Positions 52,545 through 63,326 of a stretch of DNA of 64,000 bases are shown piece after piece. Source of the DNA: Dipetalonema caudispina (lineage: Eukaryota; Nematoda; Chromadorea; Rhabditida; Onchocercidae); NCBI GenBank assembly GCA_013365325.1, contig JABVXV010000078.1, positions 156,509 through 220,508 on the forward strand, written 5' to 3'. Both the position numbers and the translations under genes were made by a program. Each line of letters starts with the position of its first letter. The first letter of the stretch is position 1. A model generated the notes under the pieces. It did not search any database and had not been told where the DNA came from. It saw only the letters and a list, made by a program, of their open reading frames with translations.

Positions 52545-53201
52545 ATGAAAAGTCGGACAATCTCTGAAGCAACAGTTCGTCGATGCCTTCTTTTACGCCA
52601 CCGAAATGCTACCAAATCATTTCCTAACGATACCGTGTACATTTTATCGAAAATTGTGACAGAAATTGTGAAGGAAATATTGTACAGGTTGCTTTTTCGA
52701 CTACCTGTGAACTGTTTGATTAAGTTGGAATTGTTTAGTCTTGCAAATTTTATTAATGATTTTGTTAATGATTCATATAACATGATTATGTCATAGTTCA
52801 AATTATCACGATTTATTTAAAGAATGCTGCAGGTTAATATTATTAAACCTTCCTTCATGTTTTAATACGCTGATTATAATTCTCTATTCCTGCTTGCATT
52901 TATTATGTTTTTTTCTATACCTATCATAAATAGAATTTCAGTCAAGTCATATATGAATCGAATCAAAATGTGTTTTCCTTTCTGTTTATGAATTTTTTAC
53001 ATTTCAAAGCTTAATGGTTTCTTTATGTAAAATACATTTTTCTCTGATTATAGCTTCACAATTTGTTTGCATGTCGTCAAAACGATGAATTTTCAATTTT
53101 TCAGAAGTGCTACTAATGCCGAAGAAAACTGTTCGGAGCGGGTAATGCTAGAAAATTTGCATAGAATTCTGCCGCAATCGTTTTTTGATTTCAATTTGTG
53201 A
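52545..53201 (+). CDS. CENP-X / MHF2-like histone-fold protein (79 residues)
   Basis: Two exons, 52545-52687 and 53105-53201, join in phase to a 79-residue protein. The predicted order is alpha1 (SEATVRRCLLLR), a loop, a long alpha2 (NDTVYILSKIVTEIVKEIL), then alpha3, ending with VMLENLHRILPQSFFDFNL. This matches the small histone-fold protein CENP-X (MHF2/FAAP10, 81 residues in human), which ends in a similar helix of the form EKVLPQLLLDF. CENP-X pairs with CENP-S to bind DNA, both at kinetochores and with FANCM in fork repair. The TTTTTTGTAG acceptor at 52534, ten bases before the ATG, fits trans-splicing. The gene is short and divergent, so the call rests on length, helix pattern and the C-terminal motif. 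Confidence 0.78.
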
Positions 53202-53710
53202 ATGCTTGCTATTTTTCTACTATTTTGCTCAGTGAAATTTTTATAAAAACTTAGTTTCTGTTTGTTTTGCCTTTTAATGAATGGTTTTCACCAAATTATT
53301 TGGTGCTCTTTGTAAATGTGAAGAAAAATGATATGATAGCTGGCGATTGATTCACTTTTTCAGATTCTATAGTTTAGTGCGTTTCTTTTCATTTCATTCA
53401 AGTGCTAAAGAAAGATGATTTATCAAATCTCAATATTCAAATGCATTCACCGCTACCTATCCAATATACATCACTAAACACCTAAATAATTATGGCAGTT
53501 GAGTAAGGTAGAAATTGAGTTGTGCAATATTATATCTAAAGAATGACTGTTAGTCTTGAGGATGTTCTATTCTTTGGCATTTAAGGTTTGCCTCAAAGGG
53601 ATAATTTGATAGAATGCTTGGATTTTATGGCTCAAATGTTATCACCGCGTCAGTCAAAATTAGTCAGACCATAAATCAGTTAATCAGTTTCGTGTTTTCG
53701 TTATTAATTT
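53202..53710. other. Spacer between CENP-X-like gene and EMC3
   Basis: About 500 AT-rich bases between two genes in the same orientation. No exon was seen. Confidence 0.5.
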
Positions 53711-53747
53711 TCAGATTGGTAATTATTGCAATCGATGAACAGCTGAC
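53711..53747 (+). promoter_or_regulatory. Acceptor and 3-codon uORF in the EMC3 leader
   Basis: A TTTTCAG acceptor ends at 53715. The leader contains ATG-AAC-AGC-TGA at 53736-53747, ending 20 bases before the EMC3 start at 53768. Confidence 0.55.
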
Positions 53748-53767
53748 TGTGAACTAACTTTATCGGT

Positions 53768-55789
53768 ATGACAGAATTGCTTCTTGACCCAGCCATCCGA
53801 ACATGGGTTTTTTTACCGGTTATCCTAATTACATTTTTGGTTGGAGTACTGCGGCATTATGTGGCTTTGATATTTACGAGCAGGAAGAAGCTGGAGTTGC
53901 AGCAAGTGCGAGATAGGTCATTCTTTCAACAGTATATTAAGCAGTTATCAATTAATATATGAGATTACTGAAGGCTTTGCTACACTGGAACCTTTTAATA
54001 GTTAATTAATTACCCTGCTAGCTGTCTTCTTAATTCGAAGTTCATCTGTCATCACTACAATCTATTAATTTTTTTCTTAACTATTACTTTTATATTTCTC
54101 GTTTGCAATTTTCAGCCAGTATTTGATACGTTCTCGATTATTGCGAGAAAATGGACGATTTTTGCCGAAAACATCGTTTAATATGCGAAAGAACTTTTTG
54201 CTAAATGAAGAAAATGGTTATATAACAAAGGTTAGGTTTTTTTTTTCTTAAACTCATTGATGAATAGTAAATGTTATCACTGTTTAGCACTAATGCGTGA
54301 TGTTTAGGTTACCATTTGATATTGCTTGAGGTAGGGTACAATTAAGATTAATGGTAGTTATTGCATTATGTTGTAAAAAATGTATGAACATAGCGGAAAA
54401 TGTTCATGAAAATATGAGAGGATAAAAGTTTTACTGGAACCAATTATTGAATGTGAAGTGTAATTACAATTATTAAATTCATCAGAGAAACGAAAATCAT
54501 AAAATGAAATTTGTAGAGGCATAATAGGTAAAGTTTCGGTAACGTTTAATTCGAGTATAGCAACGAATTGAAACAAACTTCATATCAAACAGTATCGACA
54601 TTATTGGTTATCACTAGAAAACACTTTGATTTTTTTAGGGTATGCGACGACCATCACAGATGCAAAATCCGATGGCTGATCCAACAATGATGACGGATAT
54701 GTTGAAGGTTGTTTTTTTATCGTGATTTATTACTTTATATCAGAGTGTTATTTATGCAACTAATTCTTAATAATGATTTTATACATTAGCTTCAGATGAA
54801 GCAACACCAGCTAGAACTTTGCAATAATTTATTTAACTCCTTTTCGATGCATAAATTTGAGCCTTTCAAATACTAAGAAATAATCGCATAAATGTTTCGT
54901 AAAAATTAGTAGAATAGCTTTCAATGTTATCGAAAATATATCATCTAATTTACAAAAATGCCTTTTATTTTTGACTGAAGATTAGAGGAGACGACAGTTA
55001 AGAAAATTTATATTAGTCAAACTGCTAGTAGAAATAGTCAAGTCAGGATTTAGTTGTTAACTTGCAAAGTGATCAAATTCTTGTAAAACCAATGCTTGCG
55101 CCGCATAATATATATCATGTTGTTATGTTATGATTTATAAAACTTTAATTGTTTGGAAAGCCTGACTTTCTCTTTTAAAGGGCAATTTGTTCAATGTTCT
55201 ACCGATGATCGTCATTGGTGGTTGGATAAACTGGACGTTCAGTGGTTTCGTGACGACTCGAGTTCCATTTCCGCTTACATTAAGGTTTAAGCCAATGCTT
55301 CAAAGAGGTTCTTCGTTTTCAGAATTTATCCTAAAAATTCATAATGATTTCTTTAATCCAATCTCAGAGGAAGCAGTACTCAGTTTTACTATTTTAGATT
55401 CCAAATTCAAAAGAAAAACGCGTATGCTTGCTCTTCTGGCTTTTGAAACTATGAAATTCGAAATTGAAGTCGAAACTTTATCTTGTTAGAGAAAATTCTT
55501 GAGGATAGATTAAATTTCACCGATATCCACAAGTTTATCAGGAATTGAACTGGCATCCTTGGATGCTGCATGGGTATCGTCCGCCTCATGGTACTTTTTA
55601 AACGTATTTGGTCTACGAGCAATCTATACTTTGGTATTGGGTGAAGATAATGCAGCCGATCAATCTCGGATGATGGAGGAACAGATGAGCGGTGCAGCAA
55701 TGACAATGCCACAAGACCCGAAACAAGCCTTCAAAGCAGAATGGGAGGCCCTTCAGATGACAACACATCAGTTTATATTGAATAAGTAA
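53768..55789 (+). CDS. emc3: ER membrane protein complex subunit 3
   Basis: This encodes EMC3 (TMEM111), a core subunit of the ER insertase for tail-anchored and multi-pass membrane proteins, related to Get1/YidC/Oxa1. Exons: 53768-53916, 54116-54230, 54639-54707, 55181-55307, 55542-55789, all in phase, giving 235 residues. The first helix (about residues 11-33) is followed by the RSRLLRENG cytosolic coiled-coil start. [14 protein letters not shown] and [19 protein letters not shown] are near-identical to the human protein; the last includes the conserved positive residues of the insertase groove. [19 protein letters not shown] forms the third helix. The C-terminus stops about 25 residues earlier than in human EMC3. 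No further exon was found, although an alternative donor (AA|GTAATC) overlaps the stop. The exon 4 acceptor is TTTAAAG, unlike the TTTCAG elsewhere. Confidence 0.97.
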
Positions 55790-57503
55790 TCAATGTTGTA
55801 TTTACAAGTAGAGAGTGTAGGTTTTATAGGATATTATGAAAATGTTTATGTTAAATTGTTGTAAAATTTTGCTAAATTTTTGTTAAAACAAGAACACTTT
55901 CATATTATCCTTTAAATCTCGTAAATTGTTTCTAAATTCGAGTTCTGGCAGACGTTCAAGCCACTTATTCCAGACTGGGAGTGGAGCGACATAAATATGA
56001 TGCGCAGATATAAAATCAATAGTAATGTTAGATCAGTTGTTATGCAATTTTTTGAATTAATTATCAATTTTTTACATTAATTTTGCACAATTTTTCCAAG
56101 TGAATATCTTTTATCATGTGTAAAAGTTCTGATCTGTATTAATGATATTCGTCTTGGTCTCTGAACTTGCACCAAGTAGTGCATCGAAATACTTTGCTCC
56201 TTTTGTGAACACTTTTAATAACGTTAGTCTTCAACAACAATTAATTCATGCTATGAATTTCATCTCGACGCATTGTTTTGTGCAGAATTTTATTTGTCAT
56301 AAGGCAATATCAAAAGCCTATCTGAGGACAATGGAAGCATTATCAACATTCAAAAAATCTAGGAGATCTAATAACATATCGGTGTAACGACAATAACTGT
56401 TCGTGAAATCCAAACTTAACGTGACCGGCACAATGCATTTAGACAACATCGTCCCAAACGCTTTATCAGAAACGTTATGATAATCCACTCGATATTATGG
56501 ATAATCAAAGAAATTGACTCGGGTAACTTTCCACATCCCAAGCGGATTTAAAATTCTCGATAATCTGAAAATTATCTTTATTTCCTCTACAAATTCTTTT
56601 TATAAGGCTATTACCGGTAGAATATGGAAAAGTAATGATGAAAAGAAGCAAAAAATGAAAAGCCAACGAAAAGTAAGAAGGAAAATGGAAGGACCACTGT
56701 CTTCAGTTTTTTTTTTCTAATTTTCGCTTATTTCATTACGATATTCGCTTTTCACAACACGCTTTTCTGATTTTCGCTGAAGCTTCGCTTCCCATTTTCT
56801 TGGGCTGTTGCTTTCCAGTGACATTCATTATACCATGTAAAAAAGCTTACGTGATGTTACAGATGAGCAAACTTCGAGGGGGTGTTGTCCTCAACAAACG
56901 TTCAATGCTTTTACTTTCATCGATATTGCTCTTCTTGATGTAAATAATAACTTGCGAATAAAAAGCTCGGTGTTTCAATGGAATGAATGATCGCATTCCA
57001 GATTCTGCAATAACGAAACAATACTCTATTAATCAAATCCGTGTTCAGAACAGAACAAGAACCGAGTTGCAAAAATAGTTTAGAATCGAGGAAGAACGCA
57101 GAGCAGAGTTGAATCGAATATCCAGAAATATTTTGCCTCAAGTTCACTAAAAACTGATTCTAATTATGTGAAGAAAGCACTGCTATGCATTAAGAGTTAT
57201 ATACAGTGAAAAAGGGAATAAGTTCAAGCTTCTCTGAGTTTACCTCTTTGTTACATTCAGTGGAATAACAAAAAACTGCAAATCTTTCCACAGAAGAATA
57301 CTTGAAACTTCTCATAGTTTTATATCATCCGATTTTAATTTTACAGTTTTAAAGGAGAGTATAATCGGAAAGTAAACTGATGACTCGGAGCTTCTAACTC
57401 CTGATTTGGATTAGAAAGTTAAAAAACTGAACAAAGCCCCAAAACCGAAATGATCAGTAATATGTTCTAAATAATAAATGAAAAAAAAAAAAAAAAAACG
57501 AAC
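55790..57503. other. Region 3' of EMC3 and MAIP1-like gene with unassigned coding-like tracts
   Basis: The 3' ends of EMC3 (plus) and of the MAIP1-like gene (minus) should lie here. A plus-strand open frame at 56142-56387 (81 codons) and several minus-strand tracts at 55890-56250 look coding-like. The best minus-strand one ends at about 55891 with a charged stretch (WNKWLERLPELEFRNN) after a possible CTCCCAG acceptor. I could not join any of them into a consistent model. Confidence 0.35.
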
Positions 57504-59433
57504 TCTTTGGTTGTATTTTGCCACATGTATAAGATGAATCGATGACAGAATAAATAACATCATTAATAGAGAATTGCAACCGTTCAAAATCTTTCATATT
57601 AAATGGATCGAATCGAGTTTGCAATTCAGAAACGGCATCATCAATCATAATCCTTCTTAAATTACCCCAGTCTCCTTGACGAATATAATCAGCACATAAC
57701 ACAGCAGCCTAAAAATAGTCTTATTGAAGATTGATATGATAAAGTACAATGAAATGCTATGTTATGGCCGCGAGTGTATAATCAATAATTTTTAAAGCAA
57801 CGGCGTTACATTTCAAGTTTTGTAAGAGGATTCCGATGAATGGTTATCGGTATGTGATCTTAAATCGGGTCGCTGGAATCAGATATGCACCATCAAAAAC
57901 TAATGTTATGACTTTACAAATGAATAGTAATCAGCTGCTAGTAATCGCTACAGTTGAAGAGTCCAAGGAAGGGAAGCTAAAAGTTTTTCAATTTCAGCTC
58001 GTACCTCGTTACCCTAAAATTGATTTCATTTTAAATATAATCTGCTTTTGATTTAATCTCACTAGCATAAAAAAATGAAGATTTTAAACAATAAAGCTTT
58101 TTAAATAGGAAAACTCTAACCGGGAATCTTGAAAAACTGAAATCAAAACTACAATGTGCAATTAAATATTCTAAAGAAAGACGAAGCCCTGAAAGATCAA
58201 AGTCAACTGAGATAGGAACTTCACACATGGAATCAGAAATGTTAAAATTTTGGAAATGATAAATTTATCAGGAAACTCCTTCCTATCATCATTTATGGTT
58301 TCATATTTCCTTATTCATTTTAAAACTATTATTACAAGTTAAAAAGTATAAAATCTTTGATTAAGAGGCTTCTAAAATTACTTATGAAACTCCTAGGTTG
58401 TATTTAACTTTCTTTTGTTTAAAATTTCTTCTTTTTTGACTGGAAATACAGTTTGTAATTTGAAAAAAATTCACAAAAACTCGAAAATAGAAAATTTCTT
58501 CTTCCAAACCAATTTTTATGGAAATGAACTATTATACTACCAACTGCTATTACCTGTATTGCACCGTTGAGAAAGCCATCAACAGTGAACTCCTTTTCGA
58601 CAAGATGTCGATATCGAAATTGAGCAAAAACATTCCCTAATCTTCGATTTAAATCGAAAACCGGTATTACGGATCTATCTTCCTCCAGCAAAATAAATGG
58701 TTTGTCGGCATTTTTTGATATACTCAGTTCTGACATCTGGAAAAAATATTTTTCATTAAATCAGAAATCAAATCTCGTCGGTAATGAATTCATCGTCCCA
58801 TTTCGAAAATTTATGTTGTTTGAAATGCAATTACGTATCAACGTTATCATAGATGCAGATCTCTAACTTATCTGCTGCACATAACCATTTTCACTCTCCA
58901 TGGTGAAATTCCATGAAATGATTCAAGCTGAAAGACATCTTTGGAGCAACAAAGATGTAAAGATACGTGTGAACAAATTAAGAAAACAATGATATCGAGG
59001 ATCATACAGAGTTAGGTCAGTAAAAAGTCATCTTTTTTTACAATGGACTGATAACTTTGCGATGAAAACAATGATGGTGACAAGCTTTGAAAAAATTGAC
59101 ATTTTCACCGATAAACAAACCAAATAAAAGTAATTTCTTAAAGGCAACCACATCGTTTTCATCGTAGAATTATTAATCCATTTTTTTAAGCTAATTGAAG
59201 CATCGCCCTCTATTTAGTCTTGAGCAGTGCAACCTTATCTTATAACATTAACCTATCATCTTAACTGTTTCGACAGTTAAAATGAATAAAGTTAATGAAA
59301 GTATATAAACTACAACAAAATTGAAAAATTATACCTGATGATCAGAAACTGAAGATTGCGCAAAGCTTGAACATTTCTGGAAAACAGTTTGATATCTTGC
59401 AATCGTCGGAACTCTAGAAATAACACGGAACAT
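57504..59433 (-). CDS. MAIP1-like (m-AAA protease interacting) mitochondrial protein, 3' end unresolved
   Basis: Exons 59335-59433, 58554-58736 and 57504-57708 join in phase to at least 162 residues. The first 30 residues (MFRVISRVPTIARYQTVFQK...) are basic and free of acidic residues, as in a mitochondrial presequence. Then come FRYRHLVEKEFTVDGFLNGAIQ and the helix pair of exon 3 (DYIRQGDWGNLRRIM, DAVSELQTRFDP), ending in SINDVIYSVIDSS. This is the order and spacing of the Tim44-like domain in human MAIP1 (C2orf47), which controls EMRE sorting and processing with the matrix AAA protease. MRPL45 and TIM44 share the fold and are weaker alternatives. The C-terminal third expected after exon 3 was not found below 57504, so the gene may be truncated, continue through small exons I missed, or be interrupted. 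An upstream ORF (ATG at 59469 to TAA at 59443) precedes the start. Confidence 0.7.
57836..58051 (+). other. Coding-like open frame inside a MAIP1 intron, opposite strand
   Basis: A 71-codon plus-strand frame lies within the intron 57709-58553 of the minus-strand MAIP1-like gene. It has varied third positions and protein-like composition (for example NQLLVIATVEESKEGKLKV). A TTTCAATTTCAG acceptor-like site ends at about 57999 inside it. I recognise no family and no joined exons, so it may be chance or a fragment. Confidence 0.25.
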
Positions 59434-59442
59434 TGCTTAGAA

Positions 59443-59475
59443 TTATTTGAAAAACACCTCCACCGTCATATTTCC
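59443..59475 (-). promoter_or_regulatory. Acceptor and 8-codon uORF in the MAIP1-like leader
   Basis: A TTTACAG acceptor places the leader start at 59474 on the minus strand. An eight-codon ORF (ATG at 59469, TAA at 59443) ends ten bases before the main ATG at 59433. Confidence 0.5.
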
Positions 59476-59751
59476 TGTAAAGAAATTTTGAATAAATCCC
59501 AATTTCTAATTTCGAACTTAATTTTTCCACTTCTCGGCTTATTAATTTAATTGTCACAAACTTCAAATCCATTATTAAAAATCTCAGTTCAGCAAGATAC
59601 CATCAATTAATTAATCAACTACTCTGAACATACTCTACAATAGCATACTCCTTTTGAGAACTTAATAATATAAGAAAGCTTCGATGTTGGATAGTTTAAT
59701 TGCTTTTTATAATATAATTTTGATACTCCATCGATAATCCTATCAGTGGAT

Positions 59752-59790
59752 AAGTTAACAAAATTGATGATATACCAATTTTGTTAACTT
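59752..59790. repeat. 15-bp perfect inverted repeat
   Basis: Arms 59752-59766 and 59776-59790 with a 9-base loop; arm sequence AAGTTAACAAAATTG. It lies upstream of the MAIP1-like gene. Confidence 0.88.
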
Positions 59791-60182
59791 GCTGCTTTCT
59801 CAAACAAAATATGAACAAGAAATGAATAAAATTTAAGTGATAACATCTAATAGAAATATGAAATTCTCATATCTCTTTTTTTTTTTTTTTTTTTTGAATA
59901 TATCCTGAGATGACTAAATAAGCCATGCTCATCGATTTCCCTTGAAACTATCCAATTAGTAAATCAATGTCTAAATTTATTCGACAAATTACTTCAAGAA
60001 ATTGATATCGTTATGAAGCAGCATCATTTTTTGTTTTGACAGATTTCCTCCGTCTTATTCCATTTAATTACTTCGAATGTGAAATGTAAAGTGTTATTAT
60101 CATAACGTAATCTATCATTTCGTATTTTTAGATATGCAATCCATAATTGGTATATGGCCTCACTTCATATCTTATACAATCC

Positions 60183-60286
60183 TTTTTCTCCCGTTTTAAG
60201 TCCATTTAGTGGTAGGTTGACCGATGTTACAAATTTTTTCTCCCGTTTTAAGTCCATTTAGTGGTAGGTTGACCGATGTTACAAAT
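60183..60286. repeat. Perfect two-copy tandem duplication, 52-bp unit
   Basis: Two adjacent copies of a 52-base unit (60183-60234 and 60235-60286) containing CCATTTAGTGGTAGGTTGAC. The copies appear identical, so the duplication is recent or is an assembly artefact. Confidence 0.9.
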
Positions 60287-60842
60287 CTGATATGATATGT
60301 AAAGATACCGTGATACCACGACTGGAACTTCATCACTGCTCCATACATCGTAAACAAATTTCACTTGCTTTAATTTTAATACTCTTTAATGAGGCGCACC
60401 CAAAAACACTGAGGTATTTCCATTAATTAGCAGCCAATACAAAGAAAGATCATTAGAAAAAAAATCTGAAACATTTGGAAGGAATACGGCAAGATCAAAT
60501 CAAAGGTCAGGTAGCTAGCTGGTTCGATGTTGAAGAGAATTGATGATCCCTGACCCGAATTTTGCAGCCCGTTGAATTCCTTCTTTATTCTAAACGAACC
60601 GCAGTTTTTGCTTCTGTTGTAACCAACATAGAAAAAGCACTTAAGGGAGGATAAGATATTCTACATGAATGCGCCAAAGAAAGGGAGAGAATATTTGGAG
60701 AGCGAGAGCCAAAAGTTTACGAAAATAAATTGCTCAACAACAAAATTAAGCAAAATTCAAATTAACAGCTTAAAAAGAACGTATGACGAAGGAAGAAAAA
60801 GAAAAAAAAAAGTAAAACTGTCGCCTTCGATCTTCTTCATCC

Positions 60843-61822
60843 TTATTTCTTCTTGTATTTCTTCTTTTCCTGAAATCAATTTTCAGTTTGATTCCGATAC
60901 AAATTATTTGAAGAATGAGCTTTTTTGTATTTGCCCTTTTCAAGAACAATTAATAAATCATACCACTTCAAAGTTTAACCTCACCTGACTTTACTTTCAC
61001 TTTCATAAATGACAATTGTTGTTTTACACTATCATAGCTATGAATAAAGTCGCAGTTTGGAAAAATAATATTACAGTGAATAATATGATAATAATAAACT
61101 GATAATGTCTAATTGACCAACATGACGGATTAATCATGAAGATTAATCGTGCGCTTATCTTCATAATGAATATTTCTCACTATATAACATAACAATTATT
61201 AAGATGATACAAGACAACATAATGCGATCATCATTATGAATGCAATTGCGACTATTATATATTTCAACTTCTATTAAACCAAATTTTAAATTGTAGAATT
61301 CCAGAAAAAGAAAACTTGAGAGAATAAAATATTAAGAACCATGCATATATTTGAAATATTTGAAAAAAAGAACATTAACCGCTTCATATCGTTGCTTATC
61401 CTGGTTGGCCAATTTCTCGTACTTGCTCTTATCTTTTACTTTTCCCCATTCGACACCTGCCGCCTTGCTTACATCAATGACAGACATGCCAGGCTTCGCT
61501 ATACGAGAACGATTTTCCAACAACCAGAACATGTACGCTGATTTGGCTCGCTTCGGTGCATTAGGATCCTGTAAAAAAATTACAACAAATACTACAAGGA
61601 ATAACCTGAAAACAACAATTACATATCATGATTACACTTAACTAGTGTCAAAGCAGTCAATATTTTACTTAATCACTACACCAAATCATATAGCTGAATC
61701 TACGAAAGCATAAGAAAAAAAAAACTATTCACCTTGACCTTCTTCATCTTCTTACTTTTTGATGTTGATGCGCCACTTGACTTTTTACTTTTCTTCGATC
61801 CCTTCGATCCGGTCTTAGCCAT
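60843..61822 (-). CDS. Small single HMG-box chromatin protein
   Basis: Exons 61733-61822, 61380-61568 and 60843-60869 join in phase to a 101-residue protein. A Lys/Ser-rich N-terminal tail of about 30 residues is followed by one HMG box (DPNAPKRAKSAYMFWLLEN at the start, VEWGKVKDKSKYEKLA in helix 2-3). The last exon is only 27 bp and encodes the basic tail EKKKYKKK before TAA. The PKRAKSAYMFW start and the aromatic/Trp pattern are those of non-sequence-specific HMGB/HMG-D proteins and of the HMG box of SSRP1. Such proteins bend DNA and loosen chromatin in the nucleus. A full SSRP1 is excluded by length. Other short nematode HMG-1.1-like proteins are the nearest match. No acidic tail is present. 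Confidence 0.9.
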
Positions 61823-63030
61823 GATGATGGTTGTTAGTTGTACGGTGAGTAGCAAGATGAAAACTTGAAAATCCTAAAATTGCAAAAAAAAAAATTGACT
61901 TTCAAAAAATTTCTAAAGTTGATCAAGACCAATACATATACGTTAATGCAAGAAAATCAACTAATCTTTCAGAGATTATTGCTACGAAGCAAATATTAGA
62001 TGAGAATAAAAATGTTCCTAGTCAAACCGTATAAACTCATATTAAATCAATCCTACTGTAACATTAAGCTGAGATGAGAAAAAAGTAAATCGAGGATAGG
62101 TGAAGATGATGTGAATGACCTTTTTTGTTCATAACTAATGATCAATTGTAATCGTTAAGATGTCATATATTAAGCTAACCTATACTAACTGAGGATGTAA
62201 ATATTCTGGGTCAAATTATATAAACTTAAACAAAACTAATCCTACCACATAACATCGAATTGGGGTGGAGAAAGAAGTAAATCTGGGATAAATGTGATGA
62301 TGTGAGTGACCTCTCCTATTAATAACGATGACCAATTGTAGCTGACTAAGCAAGCATGTATGGGGAAGAGAATGACCGTCTGACAGTGTAATGATGAAAG
62401 ATGGGAGGAGACGAAACAACTGTAAATTTATATACCCAACTGATATTATTATCATTTTATACCCGCCTGAAAAAAAAAAAAAAAAAAAAAAAAAACCGCC
62501 CAATAAAGAAGAAAGAGTAACTCAATGCAAGCAAAAAAAAAAAAAAAAAATGAAAGAAAAACGATATATCTTACGACTTGTGCAAAAGGTGAAAAATGTG
62601 GACATCTGCAAAATGACAACAATAAAGATATTATGATTTAGGCGGAGAATTGATGAAATATAGAGTGAGGGAAATGCAGAGATTTAGAGAGAAAAATAAA
62701 TGAAAGATAATAGTAATATGAGGGATTCAGAGAAATCCTATATTTGCAAGCAACCTTTGACCCATAATACATATCCAAAATGACCAGTAGTAGCAGCAAA
62801 GAGCGCTAATAGCTAGTGGAATTATTGGCGGGTCAATGTTATATGGTAGAGCACATTCTATTCTGCACTATGCCTTCCTTTTCCTACACAGTGGAACAAA
62901 CGCAAAATCAAACATTGACCACTGCATAGCCATTAAGAATTGATTTCATTCAATTCTACACAATACTTCTTCTTAGAATATGCAATTTATCGCGGCATTT
63001 TTGCGAAAATGCAGCATAATTCTGACATAA
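61823..63030. other. Upstream region of the HMG-box gene
   Basis: Probable promoter side of the minus-strand HMG gene. It contains a diverged direct repeat (about 62000-62159 and 62189-62350) and long A runs near 62471-62494 and 62535-62550. No coding exon was recognised. Confidence 0.5.
62000..62350. repeat. Diverged direct repeat, unit about 160-190 bp
   Basis: The segment about 62000-62159 is repeated with many substitutions at about 62189-62350 (offset about 189 bases). Shared blocks include TATAAACT, AATCCTAC, AGTAAATC, GATGATGTGA and CAATTGTA in the same order. An old tandem duplication upstream of the HMG-box gene. Confidence 0.75.
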
Positions 63031-63326
63031 AATGCAGCGTAATTCTACTAACAAAATGCAATGCAGTTTTTGCAAAATGCAGCGTAATTCTACTAACAAA
63101 ATGCAATGCAGTTTTTGCAAAATGCAGCGTAATTCTACTAACAAAATGCAATGCAGTTTTTGCAAAATGCAGCGTAATTCTACCAACAAAATGCAATGCA
63201 GTTTTTGCAAAATGCAGCGCAATTCTACCAACAAAGTGCAATGCAGCTTTTGCAAAATGCAGCGCAATTCTACCAACAAAATGCAATGCAGTTTTTGCAA
63301 AATGCAGCGCAATTCTACCAACAAAT
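63031..63326. repeat. 45-bp minisatellite, about 6.6 copies
   Basis: Copies begin at 63031, 63076, 63121, 63166, 63211, 63256 and 63301 (the last partial). A related half-unit starts at about 63007. The unit contains AATGCAGCGTAATTCTACTA and ATGCAATGCAGTTTTTGC. Early copies have TACTAAC and GCGTAAT; later ones have TACCAAC and GCGCAAT, so variants spread in order along the array. The unit is a multiple of three and lacks stops in several frames, so long open frames on both strands (62940-63371 plus, 62956-63354 minus) are repeat artefacts. Confidence 0.95.

Larger units (their letters stand above)
59476..60842. other. Spacer between HMG-box and MAIP1-like genes
   Basis: AT-rich region between two minus-strand genes. 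It contains a hairpin-type inverted repeat (59752-59790), a T run near 59878-59895 and a 52-bp tandem duplication (60183-60286). No gene was supported. A plus-strand frame at 60665-60988 overlaps the HMG terminal exon and is probably a shadow. Confidence 0.5.

Noticed and set aside
60665..60988. 107-codon plus-strand frame rich in Lys/Arg
   Set aside because: It overlaps the terminal HMG-box exon on the other strand and has no domain; its composition follows from A-rich sequence.
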